Source: Elusimicrobium sp. (lineage in GTDB: Bacteria; Elusimicrobiota; Elusimicrobia; Elusimicrobiales; Elusimicrobiaceae). From it: a stretch of 64,000 nucleotides of DNA. The first letter of the stretch is position 1. The number at the start of each line of letters is the position of its first letter. Below, in pieces: positions 17,545-28,700 of the stretch. The stretch lies in NCBI GenBank assembly GCA_015062115.1, contig SUVG01000001.1, forward strand, positions 62,001 to 126,000, written 5' to 3'. The translations under genes and the position numbers were made by a program. Under the pieces are notes generated by a model. The model did not search any database, was not told the DNA's origin, and worked only from the letters and a program-made list of their open reading frames with translations.

Positions 17545-19641
17545 ATGGTAAACAGCACTCAAATTCAGTACCTAAAAGGCATCGGGCCCGCGAAGGCAAA
17601 ACTTTTCGACCGTTTGGAAGTTTCCACGGTGGAAGATTTGCTCCATTATTATCCCCGCACCTATCAAGACCGCCGACTGGGAGTGCCCCCCAATGAGTAT
17701 AACTCGGACGCCTTGGTGGTATTCAAAGGCCGCGTACTTCGCACGCAGGAAATACCTGCCCGCAGCGTGCTGATTTTCAAAGCATTTTTGGAAGATGAAA
17801 AAGGCCAACAAATAGAGTGTACCTGGTTCAAAAAACGCATGTACCGCGCGTTTCGGTTTGACCCGTTCGGGCAACTGAAAAAAGATTTCCGCATGAACAG
17901 CGAAGTATGGGTAATCGGCAAACGGGACGACAAAAGCAATTTTTTCGGCAACAAAGTAACCGTGGACGAACAATACCCGGCCGAAGATGCCCTAACCGCT
18001 TTGCACGCGGGGCGCCTAACGCCGATTTATTCCCTCACGGAAGGACTTACAAACAAGCAATTTCGCCTGTTTGTACACGAGGCTTTACAAACCGATTCTT
18101 TGGCACGCGAGCCGGAAATTCTGCCCCCCTCTTTATTATCCAAACGCAAACTTTTAAGTGCGCCTCAAGCCTTAAAAGCAATTCATTTCCCTAACTCTAT
18201 CGCCGAGTTGGAAAGCGCACGCAGACGCCTTGCCTATGAGGAATTTTTACTCTTGGCAACGGCCTGGGGTATCAAACGCACCCAAACAAAAATTCTGGAT
18301 AAGGACTACACCTACGAAATCAAAAAAAATTTATTAACCCCTTTCCGCGAACAACTGGGTTTTGAGTTTACCAACAGCCAAAAGAAAGTAATTAACGAAA
18401 TTTTTAAGGATTTATGTTCCCCCCGCCCCATGAACCGCCTGTTGCAGGGTGATGTGGGTTCCGGGAAAACGGTGGTAGCGTTGTGTGCCATGTTACTGGC
18501 TGTGGAAAACGGCTATCAGGCCGCGCTTATGGCTCCCACGGAAATTTTAGCGGAACAACACTACCTTACCTTTAAGCGCATCTTAAAAGGGCTCCCCGTC
18601 AATATAGCGGTGCTTACTTCCAGCACCAAAGCCGCCGCCAAAAAGAAAATCTTAAAAGAATTAGCCGACGGAACTTTGCACCTCTTGGTAGGCACGCACT
18701 CCGTGATTCAAGACGATGTAAAATTTAACAATTTGCGTTTAGCCGTTATTGACGAGCAACACCGCTTCGGCGTAAAACAACGCAGTAAATTAAAGGAAAA
18801 AACCGCCAAATTAGATTTGCTGACTATGACGGCCACCCCAATCCCGCGTACCCTGGCCCTCGCTTTTTACGGCGATTTGGAAGTTTCCACTTTAAGCGAA
18901 CTCCCCCCCGGCCGCCAGCCGATTCAAACAGAAACCGCCACCAGCAAACTGGCTTACGCGCGCGTGCGGGAAGAAGTTGAAAAAGGACGCCAAGCCTATA
19001 TTGTTTTCCCTTTAATTGAGGAAAGCGAAAAAATTTCCGCCAAGGCCGTTACCGAAGAATTTGAAAAATTAAAAAAAGTATTTCCGTCACACCGATTGGG
19101 CATTTTGCACGGGCAAATGAGCCAAGCCGAAAAGGAAAGTGTCATGGCCGATTTTGCCGCACACCGACTTGATATTTTGGTAGCCACCCCCGTTATTGAG
19201 GTAGGCATTGATGTTAAAAATGCTACAGTTATGGTGATTGAAAATGCCGAACGATTTGGCCTGGCCAGTTTGCACCAGTTGCGCGGCCGTGTAGGCCGAG
19301 GCGAACACGAAAGTTACTGCATTTTGGTACCCCAACACGCAGGAAGCGTAGCCAAGGAACGGGTGGACATTATTTGTGCCACGCGAGACGGCTTTAAGAT
19401 TGGTGAGCGAGATATGCAACTGCGCGGGCCGGGTGAAATTTTAGGCACACGCCAAAGCGGGGAACTGGAATTTAAGGCCGGCGATATTTTCAAAGACCGC
19501 GATATCCTTTACTGGGCCATTGAAGACCGCGACGAACTTTTATCCGCCGACCCGGGGCTTATCCAACCCGAGCACGCCCTTTTCCGCCGCAAATTAGCCG
19601 AACTATACGAAAAGAACTGGCACTTGATTGATTTAAGTTAA
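17545..19641 (+). CDS. recG: ATP-dependent DNA helicase RecG
   Basis: A full-length 698-residue RecG that remodels stalled forks and Holliday junctions. The N-terminal wedge/OB region includes LKGIGPAKAKLFDRL and VEDLLHYYPRTYQDRR. The helicase core has Walker A GDVGSGKTVVAL, the DEQHRFGVKQR box and motif VI LRGRVGRG. The ATG at 17545 gives the standard N-terminus. It ends 5 bp from the convergent pilin at 19647, with no terminator visible between them. Confidence 0.96.
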   Translation: MVNSTQIQYLKGIGPAKAKLFDRLEVSTVEDLLHYYPRTYQDRRLGVPPNEYNSDALVVFKGRVLRTQEIPARSVLIFKAFLEDEKGQQIECTWFKKRMYRAFRFDPFGQLKKDFRMNSEVWVIGKRDDKSNFFGNKVTVDEQYPAEDALTALHAGRLTPIYSLTEGLTNKQFRLFVHEALQTDSLAREPEILPPSLLSKRKLLSAPQALKAIHFPNSIAELESARRRLAYEEFLLLATAWGIKRTQTKILDKDYTYEIKKNLLTPFREQLGFEFTNSQKKVINEIFKDLCSPRPMNRLLQGDVGSGKTVVALCAMLLAVENGYQAALMAPTEILAEQHYLTFKRILKGLPVNIAVLTSSTKAAAKKKILKELADGTLHLLVGTHSVIQDDVKFNNLRLAVIDEQHRFGVKQRSKLKEKTAKLDLLTMTATPIPRTLALAFYGDLEVSTLSELPPGRQPIQTETATSKLAYARVREEVEKGRQAYIVFPLIEESEKISAKAVTEEFEKLKKVFPSHRLGILHGQMSQAEKESVMADFAAHRLDILVATPVIEVGIDVKNATVMVIENAERFGLASLHQLRGRVGRGEHESYCILVPQHAGSVAKERVDIICATRDGFKIGERDMQLRGPGEILGTRQSGELEFKAGDIFKDRDILYWAIEDRDELLSADPGLIQPEHALFRRKLAELYEKNWHLIDLS

Positions 19642-19646
19642 TACAA

Positions 19647-20138
19647 TTAAAATTCGTGTTCTAAGGTTTTCCAACCTTGCCCTTCCAATGATTTACAAAA
19701 TGAGCGTCCGGAATCGGTATAAACGGTGTGACACCGCATGACCCACTCATTTTCTACATCTTGTTCAAAATCTCCCTTTGTCGCAGGTTTTACCACACTA
19801 ATTTGATAAATAGGGTCATTATCCGTATGGGATAAACCAAAATGACAGCCATGGGAAGCACAATAAGCGGAATCAAACACAAAAAACTTACTTTTGGACA
19901 AATCAGGCATTTCTAATGTAGAATAATCCTCAAAATTTACTTGTTCGGAAGGATATCCCCCATTTTCAAGCAAAAAAGCATCACTCCCCTTCTTAAAAGC
20001 ATCAACAGCCGGTATAACCTCTGCTGCAAACCGTGCTTTGGCAACAGCCTTTTGATATTGCGGAAGTGCCACCGCCGACAAGATACCAATGATTAACACC
20101 ACGACCAAAAGTTCTATCAAAGTAAAACCCTTTTTCAT
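19647..20138 (-). CDS. Type IV pilin-like protein (cassette copy B)
   Basis: A 163-residue prepilin. The class III leader KKG is cut before Phe (G-FTLIEL, Glu at +5), followed by a ~20-residue hydrophobic helix ending VALPQYQKAV. The C-terminal globular part is unlike the other pilins of the window and has four cysteines. A prepilin peptidase would process it for a pilus or pseudopilus; no assembly genes lie nearby. The first ~30 codons and the upstream flank are nearly identical to copies at 51253 and 59206. It stands alone between recG and the carboxyltransferase gene. Confidence 0.88.
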   Translation of the reverse strand: MKKGFTLIELLVVVLIIGILSAVALPQYQKAVAKARFAAEVIPAVDAFKKGSDAFLLENGGYPSEQVNFEDYSTLEMPDLSKSKFFVFDSAYCASHGCHFGLSHTDNDPIYQISVVKPATKGDFEQDVENEWVMRCHTVYTDSGRSFCKSLEGQGWKTLEHEF

Positions 20139-20354
20139 ACAAAACCTCTTATAAATAAGTTTTCGGCAAACAAACAGTACTACAATTCTTCCTGCCTGCC
20201 GATTAGGTACATTGTAAGAAAAAAAAAAAACGGGTCAAGGCCCAGCGCCCGGGCTCCCCTTTTTTCCGCCCTCTTTCGACGGAAAGAGCCACACTGTTTT
20301 AGAAATGTTGCTCTTTTTTCTTCAATTAAAAAACAACTCTTTCTTTTTCTGCCA
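20077..20354 (-). repeat. Pilin promoter/leader/N-terminus cassette, copy B
   Basis: A copy of the ~275-bp repeat. On the minus strand the -35 TTGACC (20233-20238) is separated by exactly 16 bp, including 12 consecutive T, from the -10 TACAAT (20211-20216). A 5' UTR of ~70 nt follows, with CGGCA/TGCCG arms able to pair and an AAGAGG ribosome site, then the pilin start at 20138. Confidence 0.88.
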
Positions 20355-20368
20355 GCAGAAAAACAAAT

Positions 20369-20392
20369 AAAAAGCCTCCCTTTTGGGGAGGC
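20369..20392 (-). terminator. Terminator of the PKS-PPTase-carboxyltransferase operon
   Basis: On the minus strand GCCTCCC pairs with GGGAGGC around CAAAA, followed by TTTTT. It lies 23 bp after the last gene of the operon. Confidence 0.9.
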
Positions 20393-20414
20393 CTTAAATT
20401 TTGAACCGTGCTCA

Positions 20415-22022
20415 TTACAACGGGATATTCCCTTTTTTCGGGTTTTTGTGTTTTGGGTCGCGTTTGTTTTTAAGCACTTGGAACGCACGGATAATTTTTC
20501 CGCGGGCTTCGGAAGGTTCAATAATTTCATCAATAGAACCGTTCGTGGCCGCCTGATAGGGAGAGGCAAACTTATCGGAATATTCCTGCGTCATTTTTTG
20601 TTTCAATTCTTCTTTTTTGGCGGGGTCTTGCTCGGCTTTTAAGTCGCGCGAATACAAGATTTCCACCGCGCCGCGCGGGCCCATTACGGCAATTTCCGCA
20701 CTGGGGAAGGCAAAGTTAAAGTCCCCACGCAAGTATTTGGAACCCATGGCAATATACGCACCGCCGTAGGCTTTGCGAAGTACCAGGGTTACTTTCGGGA
20801 TATCCGCTTCGGAATAGGCGTATAAGAGTTTCGCACCGTGGCGAATAATACCGCCATGTTCTTGGGCAACACCGGGCAAATAACCGCCGGTATCCACTAA
20901 AGTCAAAAGCGGAATATTAAAAGCATTTAAGAAGCGAATAAAGCGGGCGGCTTTGTCGCTGGCGTCACAATCTAAAGCACCGCCCAAGCAGGCCGGGTTG
21001 TTGGCGACTACACCCACCACCTGTCCGCCTAAGCGAATAAAACCGGTAACAATGTTCTTGGCAAAATTTTGGTGAATTTCAAAGAAACCGAAATCGTCTG
21101 CCAAACGCCAAATGATGTGATGAATACGGAACGCCTTTTTCGGATCCATTTCGCATACGCGTTCCAACACGGGTACACTGCGGTTGATTTCGTCGCTGGT
21201 GGTATCCAACGGCGGATTTTCTTCGCAGTTTTGCGGTAGGAAAGACAAAAGTTCGCGCACTTGGCGGAAGCAGTCCTGCTCGGACTTGGCCACAAATTGG
21301 CACACACCGCTTTTTTCGCTGTGAGGTTGGCTGCCGCCCAAGGTATCAAAATCTACTTCTTCGCCCGTGGCGGCTTTTACGGCACCGGGGCCGGTGATGA
21401 ACATATGGCTGATGCCTTCCACCATAAAGATAAAGTCCGTAAGGGCTGGAGAATACGCCGCACCGCCCGCACAGGGGCCCAAGATAACGGAAATCTGCGG
21501 AATCACGCCGGAGGCTTTTACATTGCGATAAAAAATTTCGCCATATCCGTTTAAGCTATCCACCCCTTCCTGGATACGCGCGCCGCCGGAATCAAACAAA
21601 CCGATAACCGGAATTTTGGCTTCTAAAGCGCGGTCCATCAAGGTAGCAATTTTTTGGGCATGAGCCAAACCGAGGGATCCGCCCAATTGGGTAAAATCTT
21701 GCGCGAAAAGGGCTACTTCTCTGCCGTTAATGCGGCCAAACCCTGTGATAACTCCGTCCCCTTTGATATGTTTATCTTTGATACCAAAGTCGCTGCAGGA
21801 ACTTTCCATCAGGCTTTTCATTTCAAAAAAACTGTCTGTATCCAATAAATAGGAAATGCGTTCGCGGGCCGTCATCTTGCCTTTATCTTTCTGGGCTTTG
21901 ATGCGGGCTTCGCCGGCACCTTTTAAGGCATCTTGGGAAATTTGTCTGAACTTCACTAAACTCGCCGGAGCGGGTTGGGCGGACGGTTTGTCCTGTTTCG
22001 GGTCCTCAAAAAGTTCTATCAT
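20415..22022 (-). CDS. Acyl-CoA carboxylase carboxyltransferase subunit (PccB/MmdA type)
   Basis: A 535-residue carboxyltransferase of the propionyl/acetyl-CoA carboxylase beta family, also the alpha subunit of methylmalonyl-CoA decarboxylase. The first half has GDGVITGFGRINGREVALFAQDFT and the oxyanion motif GLFDSGGARIQEGV; the second half has VDTGGYLPGVAQE and AYGGAYIAMGSK. It moves CO2 between carboxybiotin and an acyl-CoA. No biotin carboxylase or BCCP gene is adjacent, so partners must lie elsewhere. As the last gene of the PKS operon it may supply malonyl- or methylmalonyl-CoA extender units, although an energy-conserving decarboxylase role remains possible. GGAGGGA precedes the start. 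Confidence 0.87.
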   Translation of the reverse strand: MIELFEDPKQDKPSAQPAPASLVKFRQISQDALKGAGEARIKAQKDKGKMTARERISYLLDTDSFFEMKSLMESSCSDFGIKDKHIKGDGVITGFGRINGREVALFAQDFTQLGGSLGLAHAQKIATLMDRALEAKIPVIGLFDSGGARIQEGVDSLNGYGEIFYRNVKASGVIPQISVILGPCAGGAAYSPALTDFIFMVEGISHMFITGPGAVKAATGEEVDFDTLGGSQPHSEKSGVCQFVAKSEQDCFRQVRELLSFLPQNCEENPPLDTTSDEINRSVPVLERVCEMDPKKAFRIHHIIWRLADDFGFFEIHQNFAKNIVTGFIRLGGQVVGVVANNPACLGGALDCDASDKAARFIRFLNAFNIPLLTLVDTGGYLPGVAQEHGGIIRHGAKLLYAYSEADIPKVTLVLRKAYGGAYIAMGSKYLRGDFNFAFPSAEIAVMGPRGAVEILYSRDLKAEQDPAKKEELKQKMTQEYSDKFASPYQAATNGSIDEIIEPSEARGKIIRAFQVLKNKRDPKHKNPKKGNIPL

Positions 22023-22080
22023 ACTCCCTCCAAAATCTGTATTACTTATATTTTACTAAATATGTACGGTTTGCGCCCGC

Positions 22081-22710
22081 TTAACGGGGCTTGCCTAACG
22101 CCACGGAAAACATAAACCCGGGCACTAAACCCTCGGTTTTTAATGTAATTTCCGGGGAGCCCAACCGGTTATATACTTGTGCGGCACGGTCAAAAAACTG
22201 TGCGGAACCGTTTACGCACCGCACCTCATAACTATTTAACGAGAGCCCGGTACCTAACAGTTTTACCAAGGCTTCCTTTTGTGTCCACAACGCGGTTAAA
22301 AATTCTTCCCCCTCTCCCGTTATTTCGGAAGAGTGAAAAAAATCTCTCGCCCACGCATCAATACGCTTTTCGATGCGTTCCAAATCAATACCGATTAGCG
22401 GATAAGTTTGGCTGACGGCAGCCACCGCATATCCGTGGCTGTGGGTAATGCTAAAGGAAAGCGGACTTTCTTGCCCGTGTACTGCCAAGGTGGGTTTACC
22501 GTCCGCCTGCGGGAGCACTTCTATCTCATGCAAGTCCGTTAATTGTAAAATTTGGGCCACTAGGGTTTTTAACGCAAATCTGCCTCCAAGCCACTCGGTA
22601 CGCCGCTTGGGGAAACGGAGCGTTTGGTAAAACGCTCCTTCCCGTTCGCTTAAAATACCGTCAGCCGGAGGCAGACTGGATAAATCTACAACTTTTACTT
22701 GATAAGGCAT
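22081..22710 (-). CDS. 4'-phosphopantetheinyl transferase (Sfp type)
   Basis: A 209-residue enzyme that moves the phosphopantetheine arm from CoA onto carrier proteins. The magnesium-binding motif reads GIDLERI and the second motif WTQKEALVKLLGTGLSL, both typical of the Sfp/EntD family. SITHSHGYAVAAV is the usual HSxxxxxxA element. Its start lies 12 bp after the giant synthase gene, so its natural partners are probably that protein's four ACP domains, although these carry Thr at the usual Ser. Confidence 0.92.
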   Translation of the reverse strand: MPYQVKVVDLSSLPPADGILSEREGAFYQTLRFPKRRTEWLGGRFALKTLVAQILQLTDLHEIEVLPQADGKPTLAVHGQESPLSFSITHSHGYAVAAVSQTYPLIGIDLERIEKRIDAWARDFFHSSEITGEGEEFLTALWTQKEALVKLLGTGLSLNSYEVRCVNGSAQFFDRAAQVYNRLGSPEITLKTEGLVPGFMFSVALGKPR

Positions 22711-22722
22711 TTCGCCCCGTGA

Positions 22723-25700
22723 TTACTGGCCGATGGCCTGATAACCGTGGATTTCCACCCACACTTCGCCGTTAGCATCAAACACATAGGCATCGTGCAA
22801 AGTTTTTCCATCAGCCGTATTACCGCGGTTTACCCCGTACAAATACAACTGGGCAGGCGGTACTTGGTTCTTAAGCACGGCCACTTCGGCGATACCGTCG
22901 GGCAAGGTCATTTTGTGTTCCACGCTCATGTCTTGGAAACCGCAGCATTGGAAAGCGGCTTCAATAAGCATCGGGTTAGCCAAAAGCGTGCGCGGGCCAT
23001 CGTTCCATTGCGGGCGCGGAGTGGTGTTGTACACGGCTAAAGAGGTTTCTTTATTTACGCGTACAATACCGGCAAGCACTTGGAAGGACGGGCCATGGAA
23101 ATACTTTTGGTAAATTTCATCTTTGCTGACCGTAAACGGAGCATGAATCCCGGCCATGGCATTTTCTTTTACACTGTTCCAGGTGGAGGTAAAAGCACCC
23201 AAGGTTTTTGCCGTAAAGTGACGGCGGGTGTTACCCATTTTCACCCCTTTGCTGTTAATAAAGTCGGACTCGATTTCCATATCCGCTTCATTACCGGCGG
23301 CTTTACCGATAACACGCACAGCCTGCGGGCGATTGCGCAACAACTTAATCGGCAAGTAGAAGTGAACATCTTTCAACCCTTGCGGAACATTACCCGTCAA
23401 AGCGGTAGCCGTTTCCATAAAGGTTTCAATGCCCATTACACCCGGCACATACGGGGTACCTTCGATGGCATGGTCGGCCAGGTAGGGGTCGGAATCTAAG
23501 TTAAATTCTTTTTCCAAGTGAATTTCACTCCCTTTTTGCAAGGAAGTTACATTTCCCAAGAAGTGAGTGGCACTTACCGCATTTACCGCAGGCGTAGCCG
23601 CGGGAACGGGTGCGGCCGGGGTAACTTCGGGCGTGGCCGGAGCGGCGGGGCCTTGGGGGGCGTCGTCGGAGCCGTTTTCTTCTTCGGCTCCGATTTCGTC
23701 CCAATCAATTTTCAATTGTTTGTCCCAGTCCAGTCTGCCCAAAGAACCGGTAAGTACAATTTCCGGCACTTGGCCATAGACGATTTCATCCAAGAAAATT
23801 TGCATTCCGTCTTCGGGGTCTACAAAGTCAACTCCGTTGGAGCGCAAGAAAGTTTCCACGCCGGCACGCACACCCATACCTACATTTTTGTAAGCACTCA
23901 TGGCAATGCTGATAGCGCGATAACCTTGGTTGGAAAGCATCAAAGCACACTTGGCTAAATAATCGTTGGCGGAGGCATAATCGCTTTGGCCCAAGTTACC
24001 GTATTTTCCGGCAATAGAGGAGGCAAAGGCGAAGAAGCCGTCATCACGCACAATGTTATTTGCCAAGAAGGAGATAAAACTGGTGGCCTTTACATCAAAG
24101 ATGCGGTAGTATTCGGCCGGGTCTTTATCGTAAATAAGTTTGGAGCGTTCCAAACCGGCAAAGTGGATAAGCCCGTCCACACGACCGTTTTTAGCTTTGA
24201 TTTTCGTGCAAACTTCCTTCATCATGGAGGAGTTCATCACGTCGCAGTGGTAGTATTCCACTTCACTTCCCAACTCGCGCAGTTTTTGCAAGTTGTTGTA
24301 AAGCGTAATAGAATCTTTCACACGGCCAAAGGCGCGTTCCAAAAGCACCGGAGTGGCTTTTTGGGTCGGGTCGGCTTTCAAATCTTCCCAGATTTGTTTT
24401 TTAAGAGCCGCGAGTTCAGCCTCGTTCATAGAAGCCCAGAGCGGTGTTTTTTCTTGGAGTTCAATGATGTCTAGCACAATGATTTTGCTGTGATACTGCG
24501 CAGCAATTTTTTGGCTGAGCATCGCCCCGATACCGCGACCGGAACCCGTGAAGATAATGGTTTTACCGGCCAAGTCGAAATGTTTTTTGCTCTTGTTTAA
24601 GCGAACCGGCAAGGACAAAATCGTAGAACGGACATTGTCCTTTGTGCCTACTAACAAGCGCATATCTCCGTGGAGAACTTCGTCCATGGTTTTTTGGGCC
24701 ATTTCGTCCGGAGTGGCGGTGGGTTCAAAATCCATCAGCTTGCCGATAGCACCGGTGCGTTCGTATACATCTTTGCGATAGCAAGATGTACCGCCCGTCA
24801 AGGCGCCCACGATGGGGTTGAATTCGTCTTTGGTGCTGTAACCGAAGTTACCGTCCACTTTCGTATTTACGGCAAAGAAGGTGTCGGCATCGGCACGATT
24901 GGCCAAGCCCTTTTCAAAAACACGCAAGGCAATGAACAGCGGCATGACATACTTGGTAAGTTCGTTATGCGGGCTCACTTTTTTGTCAAACTTTTTGACA
25001 GTTGCCCCAAGCAAGTACACAATACCTTGCACATTGGGATCTTCGGCCGCATAATCTTTCAAGGCAGCTTCGGTTTCTTCGTAAGATTCCCAGTTCACGA
25101 TGCTGGTATTTTTGCTACGGGTTTTGAGCGTGGTGAATACATGGTATTTTACGCCCAATTCCTTAAATTCTTCCGTGTAGGCTTTAATCAACTGCGAGTT
25201 ATCCGCAAATAATAAGATGGTGCGGTCTTTGGACAAACGTCTGTTTTCGCGTTGAGCAAGCGGTGCATCGGCTACCGTGGTAACAAAGCGGAGTTTCTTT
25301 TCGTGGCAATGTTCGCCTTGGTACCCTTCGCGTTCCGGGCGTTCAGCCAAAGATTCGCGGCGCACAATGGGAGCCGTCGGGTTGGTTTCCAACGCATCGA
25401 CAGTCGGCGCGGAAATATGATCTTCGGTTACCACATGAGCCGGTTTTTTAGCCAAGGCGGGAGCAACCGGTTCTTCAACCGGGGTTACCGCAGGAGTTTC
25501 TACTACAGGAGCAGAAACAACCGGGGTTTCCACCACAGGGGCGGGAGCCGCTACAGGGGCCGCCGCAGGGGCAGAAGCACCTGCATTGGAAAGCACAAAG
25601 TTGATGCAGTGGCGAATCGTCGGGTAGTCTTTGAGTTGGATACCGTCTTGTTGGGCAATACCGTAATGTTCGCGCATCGCGGCAAACAGTTCGGCTTGTT

Positions 25701-28700
25701 TCACCGTATCAATGCCCAAGTCAGCTTCCATATCCAAATCAAGTTCCAACATATCTTCCGGATAGCCCGTTTTTTCCGCTACCATGGTTACTACTTCTTT
25801 GGTAACCGTGGCTTCATCTAATGCTTTAGAGGTAGCAGTCGTTACAGCTACGGAAGCGGGTTGCGCCACAGGAGTTTCTACTACGGGAGTAGAAACAATC
25901 GGGGCTTCCACCACAGGAGCGGGAGCCGCTACCGGGGCTTCCACTACGGGAACAGGAGCCACTACAGGCGCCGCCGCAGGGGCGGAAGCGCCCGCATTGG
26001 AAAGTACAAAGTTGATGCAGTGGCGAATCGTCGGGTAGTCTTTTAATTGGATACCGTCTTGTTGGGCAATACCGTAATGTTCGCGCATTGCGGCAAACAA
26101 TTCGGCTTGTTTCACCGTATCAATACCCAGGTCGGCTTCCATATCCAAATCAAGTTCCAACATATCTTCCGGATAACCTGTTTTTTCCGCTACCATGGTT
26201 ACTACTTCTTTGGTAACCGCGGCTTCGTCAAGTGCTTTGGCGGGAGCCGCTACAGGCGCGGGGGCTACCACAGGAGCAGAAACAACCGGAGTTTCCACTA
26301 CCGGGGCAGGAGCCGCTACAGGGGTGGAAGCACCTGCATTGGAAAGTACAAAGTTGATGCAGTGGCGAATCGTCGGGTAGTCTTTAAGTTGGATACCGTC
26401 TTGTTGGGCAATACCGTAATGTTCGCGCATCGCGGCAAACAATTCGGCTTGTTTCACCGTATCAATGCCCAAGTCAGCTTCCATATCCAAATCAAGTTCC
26501 AGCATATCTTCCGGATAACCCGTTTTTTCGCCAACCATGGTTACTACTTCTTTGGTAACCGTGGCTTCGTCGAGCGCTTTGGCGGGAGCCGCTACAGGCG
26601 CGGGGGCGGCCACAGGGGTCACAACCGGGGTTTCTACTACGGGAGCAGGAGTTACTACAGGGGCCGCCGCAGGGGCGGAAGCGCCCGCATTGGAAAGTAC
26701 AAAGTTGATGCAGTGGCGAATCGTCGGGTAGTCTTTTAATTGGATACCGTCTTGTTGGACAATACCGTAATGTTCGCGCAACGAAGCAAACAGTTCGGCT
26801 TGTTTTACCGTATCAATACCCAAATCGGCTTCCATGTCCAAATCAATATCCAACATATCTTCCGGATAGCCCGTTTTTTCGCCAACCATGGTTACTACTT
26901 CTTTGGTAACCGTGGCTTCGTCGAGCGCTTTGGCGGGAGCCGCTACAGGCGCGGGGGCGGCCACAGGGGTCACAACCGGGGTTTCTACCACGGGAGCAGG
27001 AGCCGCTACAGGCGCTTGCACAGGCGCGGCAACCGCAGGTTGGGCGGCAGGAATCGCTTTCACTTTATCTACAAACGCTTGGGAACCTTCCATCACCAAG
27101 GCCGGTTTTACACCGTGTTTGTAGTTGTCTTTGATACGAAGGGTGTTTTGTACCACTTCCAAGACAGGGGCTTCTTGCCCGGAAATTTCTTTCAACCAAG
27201 CTTCGTGTTTGGCGGTATCCGCAATGCGCGGTTCGCCTTCTTGCCAGGCTTTTTCTAATAAAGTCATACCTAATTGGGAACCAAAACCGGCGGCTAAGCG
27301 CAAGGCATATTTGAAGTTGTAATGACCGCCTTTACTCAAAGTAATACCTTCCAATTCGGGGTCGGCTTCTTTGAAGTTGGCAATCGGCGGCACAAGGCCC
27401 GTGTTCAAACAGCGCACGGCAATGGCATCTTCCAAACCGGCACCCATAGAGTGACCGGTGAAACCTTTGGTGTTGCTGACAATAACACTGCTTACATCAG
27501 CACCAAAGGTAGATTTCAACGCATACGCTTCCGCACTGGCAGAACCGCCGCGGGCAGGCGTATAAGTTTCATGCGAAATGAAAACGAGTTGTTTGGCAAT
27601 ATCCGAGCGGTTAAGGCCGTATTGTTTTTCAGCCGTAGCCACCAGGCGATTCATTACATGAGCCACATGGCCCACATCTAAGCGGGTTACATGGAAACCA
27701 CTGTTGGCAATTTCGGCAGATAACAACTTGGCAAGCGGTTTCATACCGCGTTTGGACACTTCGGCTTCATCTTCCACAATCAAAGACACGGCGCCCATAC
27801 CCACAATCATACCGTTGCGGCGGCGGTCAAACGGAAGCGCGGCTTTGGTTACATCGGCTTCCGTAGTAGCGGCACCGGAGGCCAAGAAGGCGGTTAAAAT
27901 CCATTCGGACACATTATCGTTCGTGATATCATCAGCACTGATAACGATTACGCGTTTGCAGCGGCCCAACTTAATCCAGTCCTGCGCCACGGCAATGGCT
28001 TGGGCGGTAGAGGCGCAAGCCGCACTCATGGCAGTAGCCGGCCCGCGGGCACGAATCCATTGGCAGAAATGGGAGTGGGCAATGATAATGGTTTTTAAGA
28101 TAAATTCGGAAGTAAAGGCTTCGGGTTCCACTTCTTTATCTTTGAAGTTTTCCTGATACCAGGCTTCAATTTCGGCTTTTAAGGCCGGGTCGGAAATTTG
28201 GGCAATAAATTTGTCGCAGAAGGCGCGTACTTCCTGAGCGGTTTTGTTGTTCAAAAGACCGCGTACGCGTTTGGTCAAATCGCCCATCATGCTATTGGCT
28301 ACCGGGAAGGCAGAGGTAAAGATTACACCGGTTTCGTCAATCATGTCGGCAGGGAGACCCCAACGATCCGGTAAATATCCACCTGTAGAAGTGGGTTTAT
28401 AATAAAGCACCAACGGAATACCCGCATCTTTGAGCGCAAGCATACCTGCAGCAATCGCCAATTGGAAACTGCGATCCATGGATTTCACCCATTTAGCAGG
28501 CAAGCCAAATTCTTTTTCCAAATCAAACGCACCGCCTTTAGCCGAGAGTTTAATGGCCTGGCTGGCAGAGGTTAAGCGTTCAAAGCGGTGGTTACCGTCT
28601 TTAGATTTGATGACAAACTCTACATGTTTATCAATTTGTTTCTGTTGGGTAGCGGCATCCACGGGTTCAATCATATTGCGCCCGGAAAGAATTTCATCAA

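Noticed and set aside
20180-20569. 129-codon minus-strand frame across the pilin flank and carboxyltransferase end
   Set aside because: It covers the operon terminator and the repeat flank and overlaps the real carboxyltransferase frame.
25575-26940. The repeats in the synthase as a CRISPR or mobile repeat
   Set aside because: The periodicity equals whole ACP domains in frame, so it is a tandem protein-domain array.
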